Shown piece after piece: positions 1-6,711 of a DNA stretch of 10,777 nt (positions are counted from its first letter, which is position 1; the number at the start of each line of letters is the position of its first letter). The notes under the pieces are model-generated. The model did no database searches and had not been told where the DNA came from. It saw nothing but the letters and a program-made list of their open reading frames with translations. A program made the translations under genes and the position numbers. Source of the DNA: Acidimicrobiia bacterium (GTDB lineage Bacteria; Actinomycetota; Acidimicrobiia; IMCC26256); contig JALRDW010000095.1 of NCBI GenBank assembly GCA_023262065.1, positions 1 to 10,777 on the forward strand. Direction: 5' to 3'.

Positions 1-1175
1 AGCTTCTGGGTCGAGATGCCGATCTCGGCCCCGAAGCCGAACTCCTCGCCGTCGGTGAACCGCGTCGACGCGTTGACGATCACGGCGGCGGCGTCGACCT
101 CACGGGTGAAGCGGCGCGCTGCGTCGAGGTCGGCGGTCACGATCGCCTCGGTGTGCCCCGAGCCGTGCCGGTTCACGTGGTCGATCGCGGCGTCGAGGTC
201 GACGGCGACCGCCACGCTCATCTCGAGGTCGAGGAACTCGCGGCTGAAGTCGTCCTCGGTCGCGGGCTCGATCGAGCCGACGACGGCCCGGGCCGCGACG
301 TCACCGACGAGGCGGACGCCCGCACCCTGCAGGTCGGCGGCGATGCGGGGCAGGAACGCGTCGGCCACCGCAGCGTGCACGACCAGCGACTCGGCTGCAT
401 TGCACACGCTCGTGCGCTGGGTCTTGGCGTTCATGACGATGCTGGCCGCCCGGTCGAGGTCGGCCGCCGCATCGACGTAGACGTGGCAGTTGCCGTCGCC
501 GTCGATGATGACGGGGACGGTGGCGTGGTCGCGGATGCTCTGGATCAGGGCCGGACCGCCGCGCGGGATGAGGCAGTCGACGTAGTCGGTGAGCTGCATC
601 ACGCCGACGGCGGTCTCGTGCGAAGGATCATCGACGAGGACGAGGCAGTCCGCAGGGAGGCCGGCGGCGGCGAAGCCCTCGCGCAGCGCCTCGGCCACCG
701 CCAGGTTGGAACGCAGCGCGGTGCCCGAACCCCGCAGGATCGCGGCGTTGCCGGACTTCAGGCAGATGCCGGCGGCGTCCGAGGTCACGTTCGGGCGGTT
801 CTCGTAGATGATCGCGACCACGCCGAGCGGCACGCGCACCCGCGAGATCTCGAGGCCGTTGGGGCGCCGCCACCCGTCGATGACCTCTCCCACCGGGTCC
901 GGCAGGCCGGCGACCTGCCGCAGCCCGGCCGCCATGGCCGCGAGCCGAGCGTCGGTCAGGCGGAGCCGGTCGAGGGGGCCCGGCGCCATGCCGTCGGCCT
1001 CGGCCGCCTCGAGATCCCGGGCGTTGGCCGCCCCGATCGCATCGGCGTGGGCCTCGAGGCGGTCGGCGGCCGCCCCGAGGGCGTCGTTCTTCTGGCCGGT
1101 GCTGGCGGTCGCCAGGACCCGGGCGGCGTCCCGGGCCCGACGCCCGAGGTCGGTGACCGAGGCGGGGCGGGACAT
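1..1175 (-). CDS. proA: Gamma-glutamyl phosphate reductase (glutamate-5-semialdehyde dehydrogenase), partial at the 3' end
   Basis: Catalyses the NADPH-dependent reduction of gamma-glutamyl phosphate to glutamate 5-semialdehyde, the second step of proline synthesis in the cytoplasm, acting after ProB. I translated 391 codons from the ATG at 1175-1173 to the window edge, where the protein is still open at GISTQK. That is a typical near-C-terminal ProA motif, so only about 25-40 residues are missing. Recognisable blocks are IYENRPNVT (residues 123-131), SGNAAILRGS (141-150) and NAKTQRTSVCN (249-259), the last carrying the presumed catalytic cysteine C258. There is no Shine-Dalgarno sequence: the bases just before the ATG are CCGCCCCC, preceded by a TACACT hexamer, so translation may be leaderless. 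The gene lies 380 bases downstream of proB on the same strand. Identification is by family recognition and is firm. Confidence 0.96.
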   Translation of the reverse strand, partial: MSRPASVTDLGRRARDAARVLATASTGQKNDALGAAADRLEAHADAIGAANARDLEAAEADGMAPGPLDRLRLTDARLAAMAAGLRQVAGLPDPVGEVIDGWRRPNGLEISRVRVPLGVVAIIYENRPNVTSDAAGICLKSGNAAILRGSGTALRSNLAVAEALREGFAAAGLPADCLVLVDDPSHETAVGVMQLTDYVDCLIPRGGPALIQSIRDHATVPVIIDGDGNCHVYVDAAADLDRAASIVMNAKTQRTSVCNAAESLVVHAAVADAFLPRIAADLQGAGVRLVGDVAARAVVGSIEPATEDDFSREFLDLEMSVAVAVDLDAAIDHVNRHGSGHTEAIVTADLDAARRFTREVDAAAVIVNASTRFTDGEEFGFGAEIGISTQK

Positions 1176-1183
1176 GGGGGCGG

Positions 1184-1189
1184 AGTGTA
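1184..1189 (-). promoter_or_regulatory. Candidate -10 box for proA (leaderless start)
   Basis: On the minus strand the hexamer TACACT fits the TANNNT -10 consensus and ends 8 bases before the proA ATG. A start of transcription 6-8 bases downstream would fall at or just before the ATG, giving a leaderless or nearly leaderless mRNA, which agrees with the missing Shine-Dalgarno sequence. The -35 region is poor: the best match, TTGGAG, lies 20 bases upstream, which is too far for a standard promoter. The call is inference from position and motif. Confidence 0.4.
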
Positions 1190-1328
1190 GTGGTGGGTCC
1201 GCGGAGGCCCTCCAACGGTTCCGGGCGACCGGCGCGGTGCGCGACGCGGCCCGACGGGACGGTGGAGGCACCGCGTCGGGTCGGCCGCGGAGCGGGCCGT
1301 GCATCCTGGGCGTGGACGGCTGCGGACG

Positions 1329-1365
1329 CGACGAGGGGCCGGGCGTACGCCTCGGCCCCTCGTCG
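1329..1365 (-). terminator. Strong 37-base imperfect palindrome, probable hairpin terminator
   Basis: Two perfect 13-base arms (1329-1341, CGACGAGGGGCCG, and 1353-1365, CGGCCCCTCGTCG) flank a 10-base centre that is itself a palindrome (GGCGTACGCC, 1342-1351) plus one unpaired base at 1352. As RNA this gives a 13-bp stem, a one-base bulge, 3 more pairs and a GTAC loop. It lies about 190 bases after the proB stop and about 150 bases before proA. No U tract follows on the minus strand, which is common for GC-rich actinobacterial terminators but leaves the role open: it could instead be an mRNA-stabilising or processing hairpin. Confidence 0.5.
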
Positions 1366-1494
1366 GCGCTCTTCCCACCGTGGGTCCGATGTCGCCACCG
1401 GACCCTCCCCCCGTACCGGCGGGCGAGCGTTCTGGAGGCATTGTGACCCCGGGCACACCGCAGGGCAAGTCAAGGCTGGATCAACCGCCCGATC

Positions 1495-1557
1495 TCGGAC
1501 GGATCGTTGGGACGCCGGTCGGGACCCGTCCGATCCGGACCTGCCGTCGGACGGATC
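1495..1557 (-). promoter_or_regulatory. Repeat set after proB with two alternative hairpins
   Basis: An 11-base direct repeat, TCGGACGGATC on the plus strand, occurs at 1495-1505 and 1547-1557. Between the copies, CCGTCCGA at 1526-1533 is complementary to the first eight bases of either copy. The transcript can therefore pair the middle segment with the proximal copy (8 bp, 13-base loop) or with the distal copy (8 bp, 23-base loop), but not both. The proximal copy overlaps the proB stop codon. It may be a terminator or a 3' processing signal; the arrangement is seen directly, the function is inferred. Confidence 0.35.
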
Positions 1558-2653
1558 AGGCCTCGGGCACCACGACGAGGTCGTCGGCGTGGACCACCTC
1601 GCCCGGCCGACCGTCGGGCAGTTCGTCGCTGCGGCGGCCCGCGACCGCGCGGATCCCGGCACTGTCGAGCCGCGTGAGCCCCTTGGCGAAGGTGCGGCCG
1701 TCGGGTCCGCGGATGTCGACCGCGGCGTCGACCTCGAACTCGCCGACGACCTCCCGCACGCCGGCGGCGAGCAGCGAGCGACCCCCGGCGGCCAGCGCCT
1801 CCCGTGCGCCGGCGTCGACGACGATGTGCCCGGTCGACGGTCGTGCGAAGGCGATCCAGAGCTTGCGCCCGGACAGCCGTTCCGCCCGCGGCTGCACGGT
1901 GGTGCCCACGCCGCCGCCCTCGAGCGCCGCCGCGATGACTCCGTCCGTCGCGGTCGCTGCGATGACCGTGCGCACCCCCGACCAGGACGCGATCCTCGCC
2001 GCCGCGAGCTTCGAGGCCATGCCCCCGCTCCCCCGCGCCGAGCCCGCACCACCGGCCACCACCTCGAGTTCGGCGTCGAGCGAGACGATCTCCTCGATGA
2101 GCGACGCGTCGGCGTCGAGGCGCGGGTCAGCGGTGTACAGGCCGTCCGTGTCGGTGAGCAGCACGAGCGCCTCGGCCCCGATCATGTTCGCGACGAGCGC
2201 GGCGATGCGATCGTTGTCGCCGAAGCGGATCTCGTCGTCCGCCACCGTGTCGTTCTCGTTGACGACCGGGATCACCCCGAGCTCGAGCAGCCGCAGCAGC
2301 GTCTCGCGGGCGTGCAGGTACTGGGACCGCTGACCGAAGTCGTACGGATCGAGGAGCACCTGCCCGGGCACGATGCCGTGCGCGGCGAGCAGACCCCGGA
2401 GGCGCTCGACGAGCAGCGGCTGACCGACCGCCGCGATCGCCTGGAGCGTGCGGATGTCGGACGGGCGCGCCTCGAAGCCCAGGGCCGGCAGTCCCGCGGC
2501 GATGGCACCGGAGAGCACGAGCACGAGTTCGTGCCCCGCGCTGCGGGCCGCCGCCAGTTCGTCGGCCAACTTCGACAGGGCGCCGAGGTCCAACTCGCCC
2601 CGTTCGGTCGTGACCGAGGACGTCCCGACCTTGATCACCGCGCGCACGCCCAC
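1556..2653 (-). CDS. proB: Glutamate 5-kinase (gamma-glutamyl kinase) with C-terminal PUA domain
   Basis: Phosphorylates glutamate with ATP to gamma-glutamyl phosphate, the committed step of proline synthesis, in the cytoplasm; in this family proline usually inhibits the enzyme. The 365-residue protein has the usual full length. An amino-acid-kinase domain covers roughly residues 4-255, with KVGTSSVT (8-15), SGAIAAG (48-54), NENDTV (132-137), FGDNDRIAALVA (144-155), LTDTDGLYTADPR (166-178) and GSGGMASKLAAA (208-219). A PUA domain, typical of many ProB proteins, follows at about 270-350. The start is GTG at 2653-2651, directly after the obgE TAG stop with no spacer. A GGAGG sequence 8 bases upstream, inside the end of obgE, supports this start and indicates translational coupling. 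ProA lies downstream beyond a 380-base gap. Confidence 0.97.
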   Translation of the reverse strand: MGVRAVIKVGTSSVTTERGELDLGALSKLADELAAARSAGHELVLVLSGAIAAGLPALGFEARPSDIRTLQAIAAVGQPLLVERLRGLLAAHGIVPGQVLLDPYDFGQRSQYLHARETLLRLLELGVIPVVNENDTVADDEIRFGDNDRIAALVANMIGAEALVLLTDTDGLYTADPRLDADASLIEEIVSLDAELEVVAGGAGSARGSGGMASKLAAARIASWSGVRTVIAATATDGVIAAALEGGGVGTTVQPRAERLSGRKLWIAFARPSTGHIVVDAGAREALAAGGRSLLAAGVREVVGEFEVDAAVDIRGPDGRTFAKGLTRLDSAGIRAVAGRRSDELPDGRPGEVVHADDLVVVPEA

Positions 2654-3898
2654 CTAGAAGCCCTCCACGTACTCGAGTTCCACCGCGCCGATGCGCACGA
2701 TGTCACCCTCCCGAGCCCCGGCCCGATGCAGTGCCCGCTCCACCCCCATGCGCCGGAACCGGTCGTGCACGTACTCGAGCGCCTCGAGGTTCGTCAGGTC
2801 GGCCATCGCCACCACCCGCTCCGCATTGCGGCCGCTCACGCGGTACGCACCGTCGTCGTCGCGCAGGATCGAGAAGCCCTCCTCCGCGGGCCGGTGCACG
2901 ACGTAGGCCTCGCGCTCGACCTCGGCGGCCCGAGCCTCGTCGATGACCGTGCCGAGACGGCCGAGCAGGACCTCGAGCCCCTGCCGGGTCACGGCGGAGA
3001 TCTCGAGGACGTCGTCGCCCTCGATGGTGTGGGTGGCCACATCGGCCTTGGTGCCGACCACGATCCTGGGACGGTCGAGCAGGTCGGGCCGGTACCGCTC
3101 GAGTTCGTCGAGGAGCACCGCCTCCTGATCCTCCGGCGTGCGGCCGTCGACCGGGGCGAGGTCGACGAGCACGAGGAGCACGCGGGCCCGCTCGATGTGC
3201 CGCAGGAACCGGTGACCGAGGCCCCGCCCCTCGGCCGCGCCCTCGATGAGGCCCGGGATGTCCGCGACCACGAACTCGTGGTCACGGAACCGCACGACAC
3301 CGAGGTTCGGCTCGAGCGTGGTGAAGGGGTAGTCGGCGATCTTGGGCTTGGCCGCGCTCACCGACGCGATGAGCGTCGACTTGCCCGCGTTCGGGAACCC
3401 GACGAGCGCGACGTCGGCCATGAGACGCAGCTCGAGGTCGAGCCATCGCTCCTCCCCGTACTCGCCCTGCTCGGCGAACGACGGAGCCCGGCGGGCGTTC
3501 GAGAGGAACCGCGCGTTGCCGCGACCACCCCGACCGCCCCGGGCCGCGAGCCAGGTGTCGCCGTGGTTGACGAGGTCGGCGATCACCTCGCCGGTGGCAT
3601 GGTCGCGGATCGTCGTGCCCTCGGGGACGGTGACCGTGAGGTCCGAACCCTTGTGACCGTGGCGCTTGTTGCCCGACCCGTGGGTCCCCGATTCGGCCCG
3701 CCGGTGCGGGTGGTCGCGGAAGGCGAGGAGGGACGCGACGTTGCGGTCGGCCCGGAGCCAGATGTCCCCGCCCTTGCCGCCGTCGCCACCGTCCGGACCG
3801 CCCTGGGGCACGTGGGCCTCCCGGCGGAACGCGACGCTCCCCGCGCCGCCGTCACCGCCGTGGACGTTGAGTTGGGCCTCGTCGACGAACCCGCTCAT
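2654..3898 (-). CDS. obgE: Obg family GTPase (ribosome assembly)
   Basis: Essential GTPase that binds the large ribosomal subunit during assembly and is linked to growth and stress control in many bacteria. The 414-residue protein has the three standard parts: a glycine-rich Obg fold (about 1-158), a G domain (about 160-325) and a C-terminal OCT domain (about 330-413). G motifs are visible: P-loop GFPNAGKST (167-175), the PFTT switch I region (191-194), DIPG (213-216), G4 as TKAD (283-286) and G5 SAV (301-303). The G4 motif is TKxD instead of the usual NKxD. Mycobacterial and streptomycete Obg proteins are longer (about 480 residues), so this one lacks their tail. The start is the ATG at 3898, with a weak GAGG 4 bases upstream and a TATCCT hexamer 9 bases upstream. 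It abuts proB and lies 127 bases after rpmA. Confidence 0.97.
   Translation of the reverse strand: MSGFVDEAQLNVHGGDGGAGSVAFRREAHVPQGGPDGGDGGKGGDIWLRADRNVASLLAFRDHPHRRAESGTHGSGNKRHGHKGSDLTVTVPEGTTIRDHATGEVIADLVNHGDTWLAARGGRGGRGNARFLSNARRAPSFAEQGEYGEERWLDLELRLMADVALVGFPNAGKSTLIASVSAAKPKIADYPFTTLEPNLGVVRFRDHEFVVADIPGLIEGAAEGRGLGHRFLRHIERARVLLVLVDLAPVDGRTPEDQEAVLLDELERYRPDLLDRPRIVVGTKADVATHTIEGDDVLEISAVTRQGLEVLLGRLGTVIDEARAAEVEREAYVVHRPAEEGFSILRDDDGAYRVSGRNAERVVAMADLTNLEALEYVHDRFRRMGVERALHRAGAREGDIVRIGAVELEYVEGF
2662..2666 (-). promoter_or_regulatory. Shine-Dalgarno sequence for proB inside obgE
   Basis: GGAGG on the minus strand lies 8 bases before the proB GTG and within the last codons of obgE. 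It decides the GTG start and implies that ribosomes finishing obgE can reinitiate on proB. Confidence 0.75.
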
Positions 3899-3907
3899 GT
3901 GGCCTCA

Positions 3908-3913
3908 AGGATA
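3908..3913 (-). promoter_or_regulatory. Candidate -10 box for obgE
   Basis: TATCCT on the minus strand matches TANNNT and ends 9 bases before the obgE ATG, a placement nearly identical to the TACACT before proA. It would give a leaderless or very short leader. No convincing -35 element lies 16-19 bases upstream. The GAGG close to the ATG could alternatively serve as a weak ribosome site on a read-through transcript. Confidence 0.35.
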
Positions 3914-3970
3914 GGGATGGGGAACGGGCCGGATCGGGGATGCGCGCACCGGGACCGGCCGGGAACGACG

Positions 3971-3997
3971 ACGGCACGGCGCAGCGCGCCGTGCCGT
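3971..3997 (-). terminator. Perfect 12-bp hairpin between rpmA and obgE
   Basis: Arms ACGGCACGGCGC (3971-3982) and GCGCCGTGCCGT (3986-3997) are perfectly complementary with a three-base loop. The hairpin begins about 28 bases after the rpmA stop and ends about 72 bases before obgE. No U run follows on the minus strand (CGTCGTTCCC). It is a plausible terminator or attenuator separating the abundant ribosomal-protein mRNA from obgE, or a 3'-end stabiliser. Confidence 0.5.
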
Positions 3998-4025
3998 GGG
4001 GCCCGTACCCGGAACGAGTGTCGGG

Positions 4026-4286
4026 TCAGGCGGATTCGGTCGGGACGACGTCGACGAGGCGACGCCCGCGACGTCGCCCGAAGACGACCGTGCCGGGCGC
4101 GGTCGCGAACAGGGTGTCGTCGCCGCCACGGCCCACGTTGAGGCCGGGGTGGAACTGGGTGCCGCGCTGACGCACGATGATGGAGCCGGCGGTCACCTCG
4201 GTGCCGCTGTAGACCTTCACCCCGAGACGCTGGGCGTTGGAGTCACGCCCGTTCCGGGAGGAGGAGGCGCCCTTCTTCTTCGACAT
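4026..4286 (-). CDS. rpmA: 50S ribosomal protein bL27
   Basis: Structural protein of the large subunit whose N-terminal tail reaches toward the peptidyl-transferase centre. At 86 residues it has the family length and contains the diagnostic [20 protein letters not shown] block near the N-terminus (residues 3-22), then [24 protein letters not shown] in two parts around residues 38-61. The second residue is Ser where many homologues have Ala. There is no N-terminal cleavage extension of the Firmicutes type. It starts 16 bases after the rplU stop, with AAGGA 9 bases upstream, so it is co-transcribed with rplU. Confidence 0.98.
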   Translation of the reverse strand: MSKKKGASSSRNGRDSNAQRLGVKVYSGTEVTAGSIIVRQRGTQFHPGLNVGRGGDDTLFATAPGTVVFGRRRGRRLVDVVPTESA

Positions 4287-4302
4287 CGCTCGTGATCCTT
4301 GG

Positions 4303-4614
4303 TCAGCCGACCGAGATCTTGGTGATCTCGATGGTGGAGTAGTGCTGCCGGTGGCCCCAGCGCTTGCGCTCGTTGGCCTTCGACTTGTACGAGAACCCGT
4401 TGATCTTCGGACCGCGGGCCTCGCCGACGACCTTGGCGGTGACCTTCGCGCCCCCGAGCTTGGCCGGGGTCGCGAGGACGGCGTCGCCGTCGACCACGAG
4501 CACGGGGCGGAGGGACACCTCGGTGCCCTCGTCCGCGCCGAGGCGCTCCACGTCGAGGGTCTGGCCCTCGGTGACGCGGTACTGCTTCCCGCCGGTGCTG
4601 ATGACTGCGTACAT
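4303..4614 (-). CDS. rplU: 50S ribosomal protein bL21
   Basis: Large-subunit protein that binds 23S rRNA. The 103-residue product has the usual length and family sequence: [14 protein letters not shown] at the N-terminus, and the basic [17 protein letters not shown] segment (residues 77-93) ahead of the ITKI end. It lies 42 bases downstream of the RNase E gene and 16 bases upstream of rpmA, the conserved rplU-rpmA pair. A GAGGA sequence lies 10 bases before the ATG and overlaps one arm of a small inverted repeat. Confidence 0.98.
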   Translation of the reverse strand: MYAVISTGGKQYRVTEGQTLDVERLGADEGTEVSLRPVLVVDGDAVLATPAKLGGAKVTAKVVGEARGPKINGFSYKSKANERKRWGHRQHYSTIEITKISVG

Positions 4615-4623
4615 GGCGCGCGT

Positions 4624-4650
4624 GGGTCCTCTGGATCGATCTGGGGACCC
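4624..4650 (-). promoter_or_regulatory. Small inverted repeat overlapping the rplU ribosome-binding site
   Basis: GGGTCC (4624-4629) and GGACCC (4645-4650) form a 6-bp stem with a 15-base loop that itself contains the palindrome GATCGATC. On the mRNA the second arm overlaps the GAGGA ribosome-binding sequence of rplU (4627-4631), so folding could lower initiation. The stem is short and could be chance in GC-rich DNA. Confidence 0.25.
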
Positions 4651-4656
4651 GGGAGG

Positions 4657-6699
4657 CTACAGCATCGAGTGGTCGACCGTGAAACCGCGGCCCTGGCAGG
4701 CCGGGCAGGCCTCGGAGAAGGACTCCACGAGCCCCTCCGAGATGCGCTTGCGGGTCATCTCGACGAGGCCGAGTTCCGAGATCTCGAACACCTGGGTCCG
4801 GGTCTTGTCCCGGGCCAGGGCGTCCCGGAGGACCCGGACGACCTCGTCCCGGTTCCCCTTGACCTCCATGTCGATGAAGTCGATGACGATGATCCCACCG
4901 ATGTCACGGAGCCGGAGCTGGTGGGCGACCTCCTCGGCCGCCTCGAGGTTGTTGCGGAACACCGTCTCCTCGAGGTTGGACCGACCCACGTTCTTGCCGG
5001 TGTTCACGTCGATGACCGTGAGCGCCTCGGTCCGCTCGATGATGAGCGAACCACCCGAGGGCAGCCAGACCTTCCGCTCGAGCGCCTTGTGGAGCTGCTC
5101 GTGCACGTGGAACCGCTCGAAGATGCCGAGGTCGGGCTCGTCGTAGAACTCGACCCGCTCCGCGAGCTCGGGCGCGATCGCCTCGACGTACCCGCGCACC
5201 TCCTCGTAGAGCTCGCGGTCGTCGATGACGATCGAGCGGTACTCGGTGTTGAACTCCTCCCGGATGACGCGCACGACGAGCGGGGGCTCGCGGTGGAGCA
5301 GGCAGGGCTTGCCGGCCCGCTTGGCCGCGTCAGCGATCGCCGCCCACTCGGCCTTGAGTCGCTCCATGTCGCGGGCGAGTTCCTCGGCCGAGGCACCCGC
5401 CGCCGCGGTGCGCACGATGAGCCCGGCGTCGTCGGGACGGATGGCGTCGAGCACCTTGCGGAGACGCTTGCGCTCCTCGTCCGGGAGTCGCTTCGAGATG
5501 CCGTAGGTCTGGGGTTGTCCGGGCACCATCACGACGAACCGGCCGGCGAGGCTCACCTCCTGGGTGAGGCGGGCACCCTTGGCCCCGATCGGGTTCTTCG
5601 TGACCTGGACGATGACGTTCTGCCCGTTCCTCAGCAGGCTCTCGATGCGCGGCTGCTGCGAGTCGACCTCGCTGGGGTCGAAGGTGACGTCGCCGCGGTA
5701 GAGCACCCCGTTCTTCGGCGTGCTGATGTCGATGAACGCGGCCTCCATGCCCGGGAGCACGTTCTGGACCCGCCCGAGGTAGATGTTGCCGTCGATCTGC
5801 GTCGCGTCGTCGGTGGGCCGGCTCACGTAGTGCTCCGTGAGCACCCGGCCCTCGAGCACCGCGAGGTGCACGACCCCGTCCGGCGCCCGGTGGACACACA
5901 TCGTGTACCGGCCGGTCGGCCGGCCCTTGCGGCTGCGACCCCGCCGGCGCTCCAGTACCGACTCGTCGAGGTCGTCGATGTCACTCGCCGGACCCAGGTC
6001 GCGCACCGCGGCGACGCCACCCGTCGTCGATGCTCCGGTGCCACCGGCGCCACCGCGACCACGGCCACGACCCCCACGACGACGGCGCTTCTTCGCACCC
6101 CCGGTTCCGGCGGCGGCACCCGTCGCGCCGGCCGGCGCGACCGGGGCCGGGCGGGAGTCGCCGATCTGGGGTTTGGGGGCCGGACGCGAGTCGCCGATAC
6201 GCGGCTTGGCCGGCGCCTCGCCCACCCCGGCCTCCTGGGCGGCCCGGGCCGCGACGTCCTCGGTGGTGAGTCCCCGGTCGGCGGACGGGGCGCTGTGGTC
6301 ATCGCCCCCGGGCGTCGGCGCGGTATCCGGGGTCGATGCGGGCCGCGCCGGGTCGGCCGGCGCCGCGCCACCCGCCGGACGGTCGCGCTCGGCCGCGTCG
6401 CCGCCGTTCCCCGCCGCGTTCGGACGCTTGCGGTTGCGCCCACCGCGCGAGCCGCGCCGCCGACGCGGGCGCGGGGTGCCGTCGGGGTTGAGGGCCGGGC
6501 CACCGCCCGGGCCGCCGGACGTTCCCTCGCCGGCTCCACCTGCGGTGCCCCCGGCGCGGGCCGGGGCGTCGTCTCCGGCCGGTGCGGCCGAAGGCGCGCG
6601 CTCAGGCGCGGGCGGCGTCCCGGGGTTCGGGGACTTCGGCGTGCTGGACGGGTCGCCGCTCGACCCGGTCGGGGCCGGGGTCTGCTGCTCGTCGGACAT
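4657..6699 (-). CDS. rne: Ribonuclease E/G family endoribonuclease with long N-terminal disordered arm
   Basis: Single-strand-specific endoribonuclease for mRNA decay and rRNA/tRNA maturation. The 680-residue protein begins with about 260 residues rich in Gly, Pro, Ala and Arg, with two basic RG/RGG-like patches (about 79-92 and 203-217) and a tandem 11-residue repeat (165-175 and 176-186). The catalytic region follows: a S1-like part (about 300-385), DVNTG with the presumed metal-binding D564, IIVIDFIDM with D607, and the Zn-link CPAC (C665, C668). The protein ends 12 residues after the Zn-link, so the C-terminal scaffold of E. coli RNase E is absent; an N-terminal extension is usual in actinobacterial homologues. 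The ATG at 6699 has AGAAGG 5 bases upstream and lies 12 bases after the preceding gene. An rng name would be equally defensible from the catalytic core. Confidence 0.95.
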   Translation of the reverse strand: MSDEQQTPAPTGSSGDPSSTPKSPNPGTPPAPERAPSAAPAGDDAPARAGGTAGGAGEGTSGGPGGGPALNPDGTPRPRRRRGSRGGRNRKRPNAAGNGGDAAERDRPAGGAAPADPARPASTPDTAPTPGGDDHSAPSADRGLTTEDVAARAAQEAGVGEAPAKPRIGDSRPAPKPQIGDSRPAPVAPAGATGAAAGTGGAKKRRRRGGRGRGRGGAGGTGASTTGGVAAVRDLGPASDIDDLDESVLERRRGRSRKGRPTGRYTMCVHRAPDGVVHLAVLEGRVLTEHYVSRPTDDATQIDGNIYLGRVQNVLPGMEAAFIDISTPKNGVLYRGDVTFDPSEVDSQQPRIESLLRNGQNVIVQVTKNPIGAKGARLTQEVSLAGRFVVMVPGQPQTYGISKRLPDEERKRLRKVLDAIRPDDAGLIVRTAAAGASAEELARDMERLKAEWAAIADAAKRAGKPCLLHREPPLVVRVIREEFNTEYRSIVIDDRELYEEVRGYVEAIAPELAERVEFYDEPDLGIFERFHVHEQLHKALERKVWLPSGGSLIIERTEALTVIDVNTGKNVGRSNLEETVFRNNLEAAEEVAHQLRLRDIGGIIVIDFIDMEVKGNRDEVVRVLRDALARDKTRTQVFEISELGLVEMTRKRISEGLVESFSEACPACQGRGFTVDHSML
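6142..6207 (-). repeat. Two-copy 33-base tandem repeat within rne
   Basis: Two adjacent in-frame copies encode [11 protein letters not shown] and [11 protein letters not shown] (residues 165-186 of the RNase). The DNA copies differ at several positions, many synonymous, suggesting an old duplication kept at protein level. It lies in the disordered arm between the two arginine-rich patches. Confidence 0.8.
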
Positions 6700-6711
6700 C
6701 GTGACCTTCTC

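Larger units (their letters stand above)
1176..1555. other. 380-base proB-proA intergenic region without a credible gene
   Basis: No open frame here looks like a protein. The region holds, in the direction of transcription, a short repeat set that can fold in two ways (1495-1557), a 7-bp hairpin (arms 1382-1388 and 1399-1405, loop of 10 bases), a strong 37-base inverted repeat (1329-1365) and a -10-like hexamer next to proA. I saw no tRNA or riboswitch that I could recognise. The layout suggests an untranslated tail of proB, a termination or processing point, and a separate proA promoter. Confidence 0.6.

Noticed and set aside
153..1190. A 345-codon plus-strand open frame antisense to proA
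   Set aside because: The minus-strand frame gives a textbook ProA with catalytic Cys and NADPH-site blocks; the plus frame is dominated by Val/Asp/Arg/Gly repeats.
956..1468. A 170-codon minus-strand open frame starting in the proB-proA gap
   Set aside because: It overlaps the start of proA in another frame, is Pro/Arg/Thr-rich, and lacks a ribosome-binding site.
1440..1473. Possible promoter in the proB-proA gap: TTGACT (1468-1473) and CACAAT (1440-1445) on the minus strand
   Set aside because: The spacer is 22 bases, well outside the usual 16-19, and the -10 match is weak.
1176..1555. tRNA or riboswitch in the long intergenic region
   Set aside because: I found no cloverleaf with a T-loop GTTCRANYC-like motif and no riboswitch core I could recognise; a covariance-model search would settle it.
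1190..4141. A 983-codon plus-strand open frame antisense to proB and obgE
   Set aside because: It is a mirror of real, strongly recognisable minus-strand genes. GC-rich codon bias leaves few stop codons in the opposite frame, and the product is Arg/Asp/Val/Gly-rich with no family resemblance.
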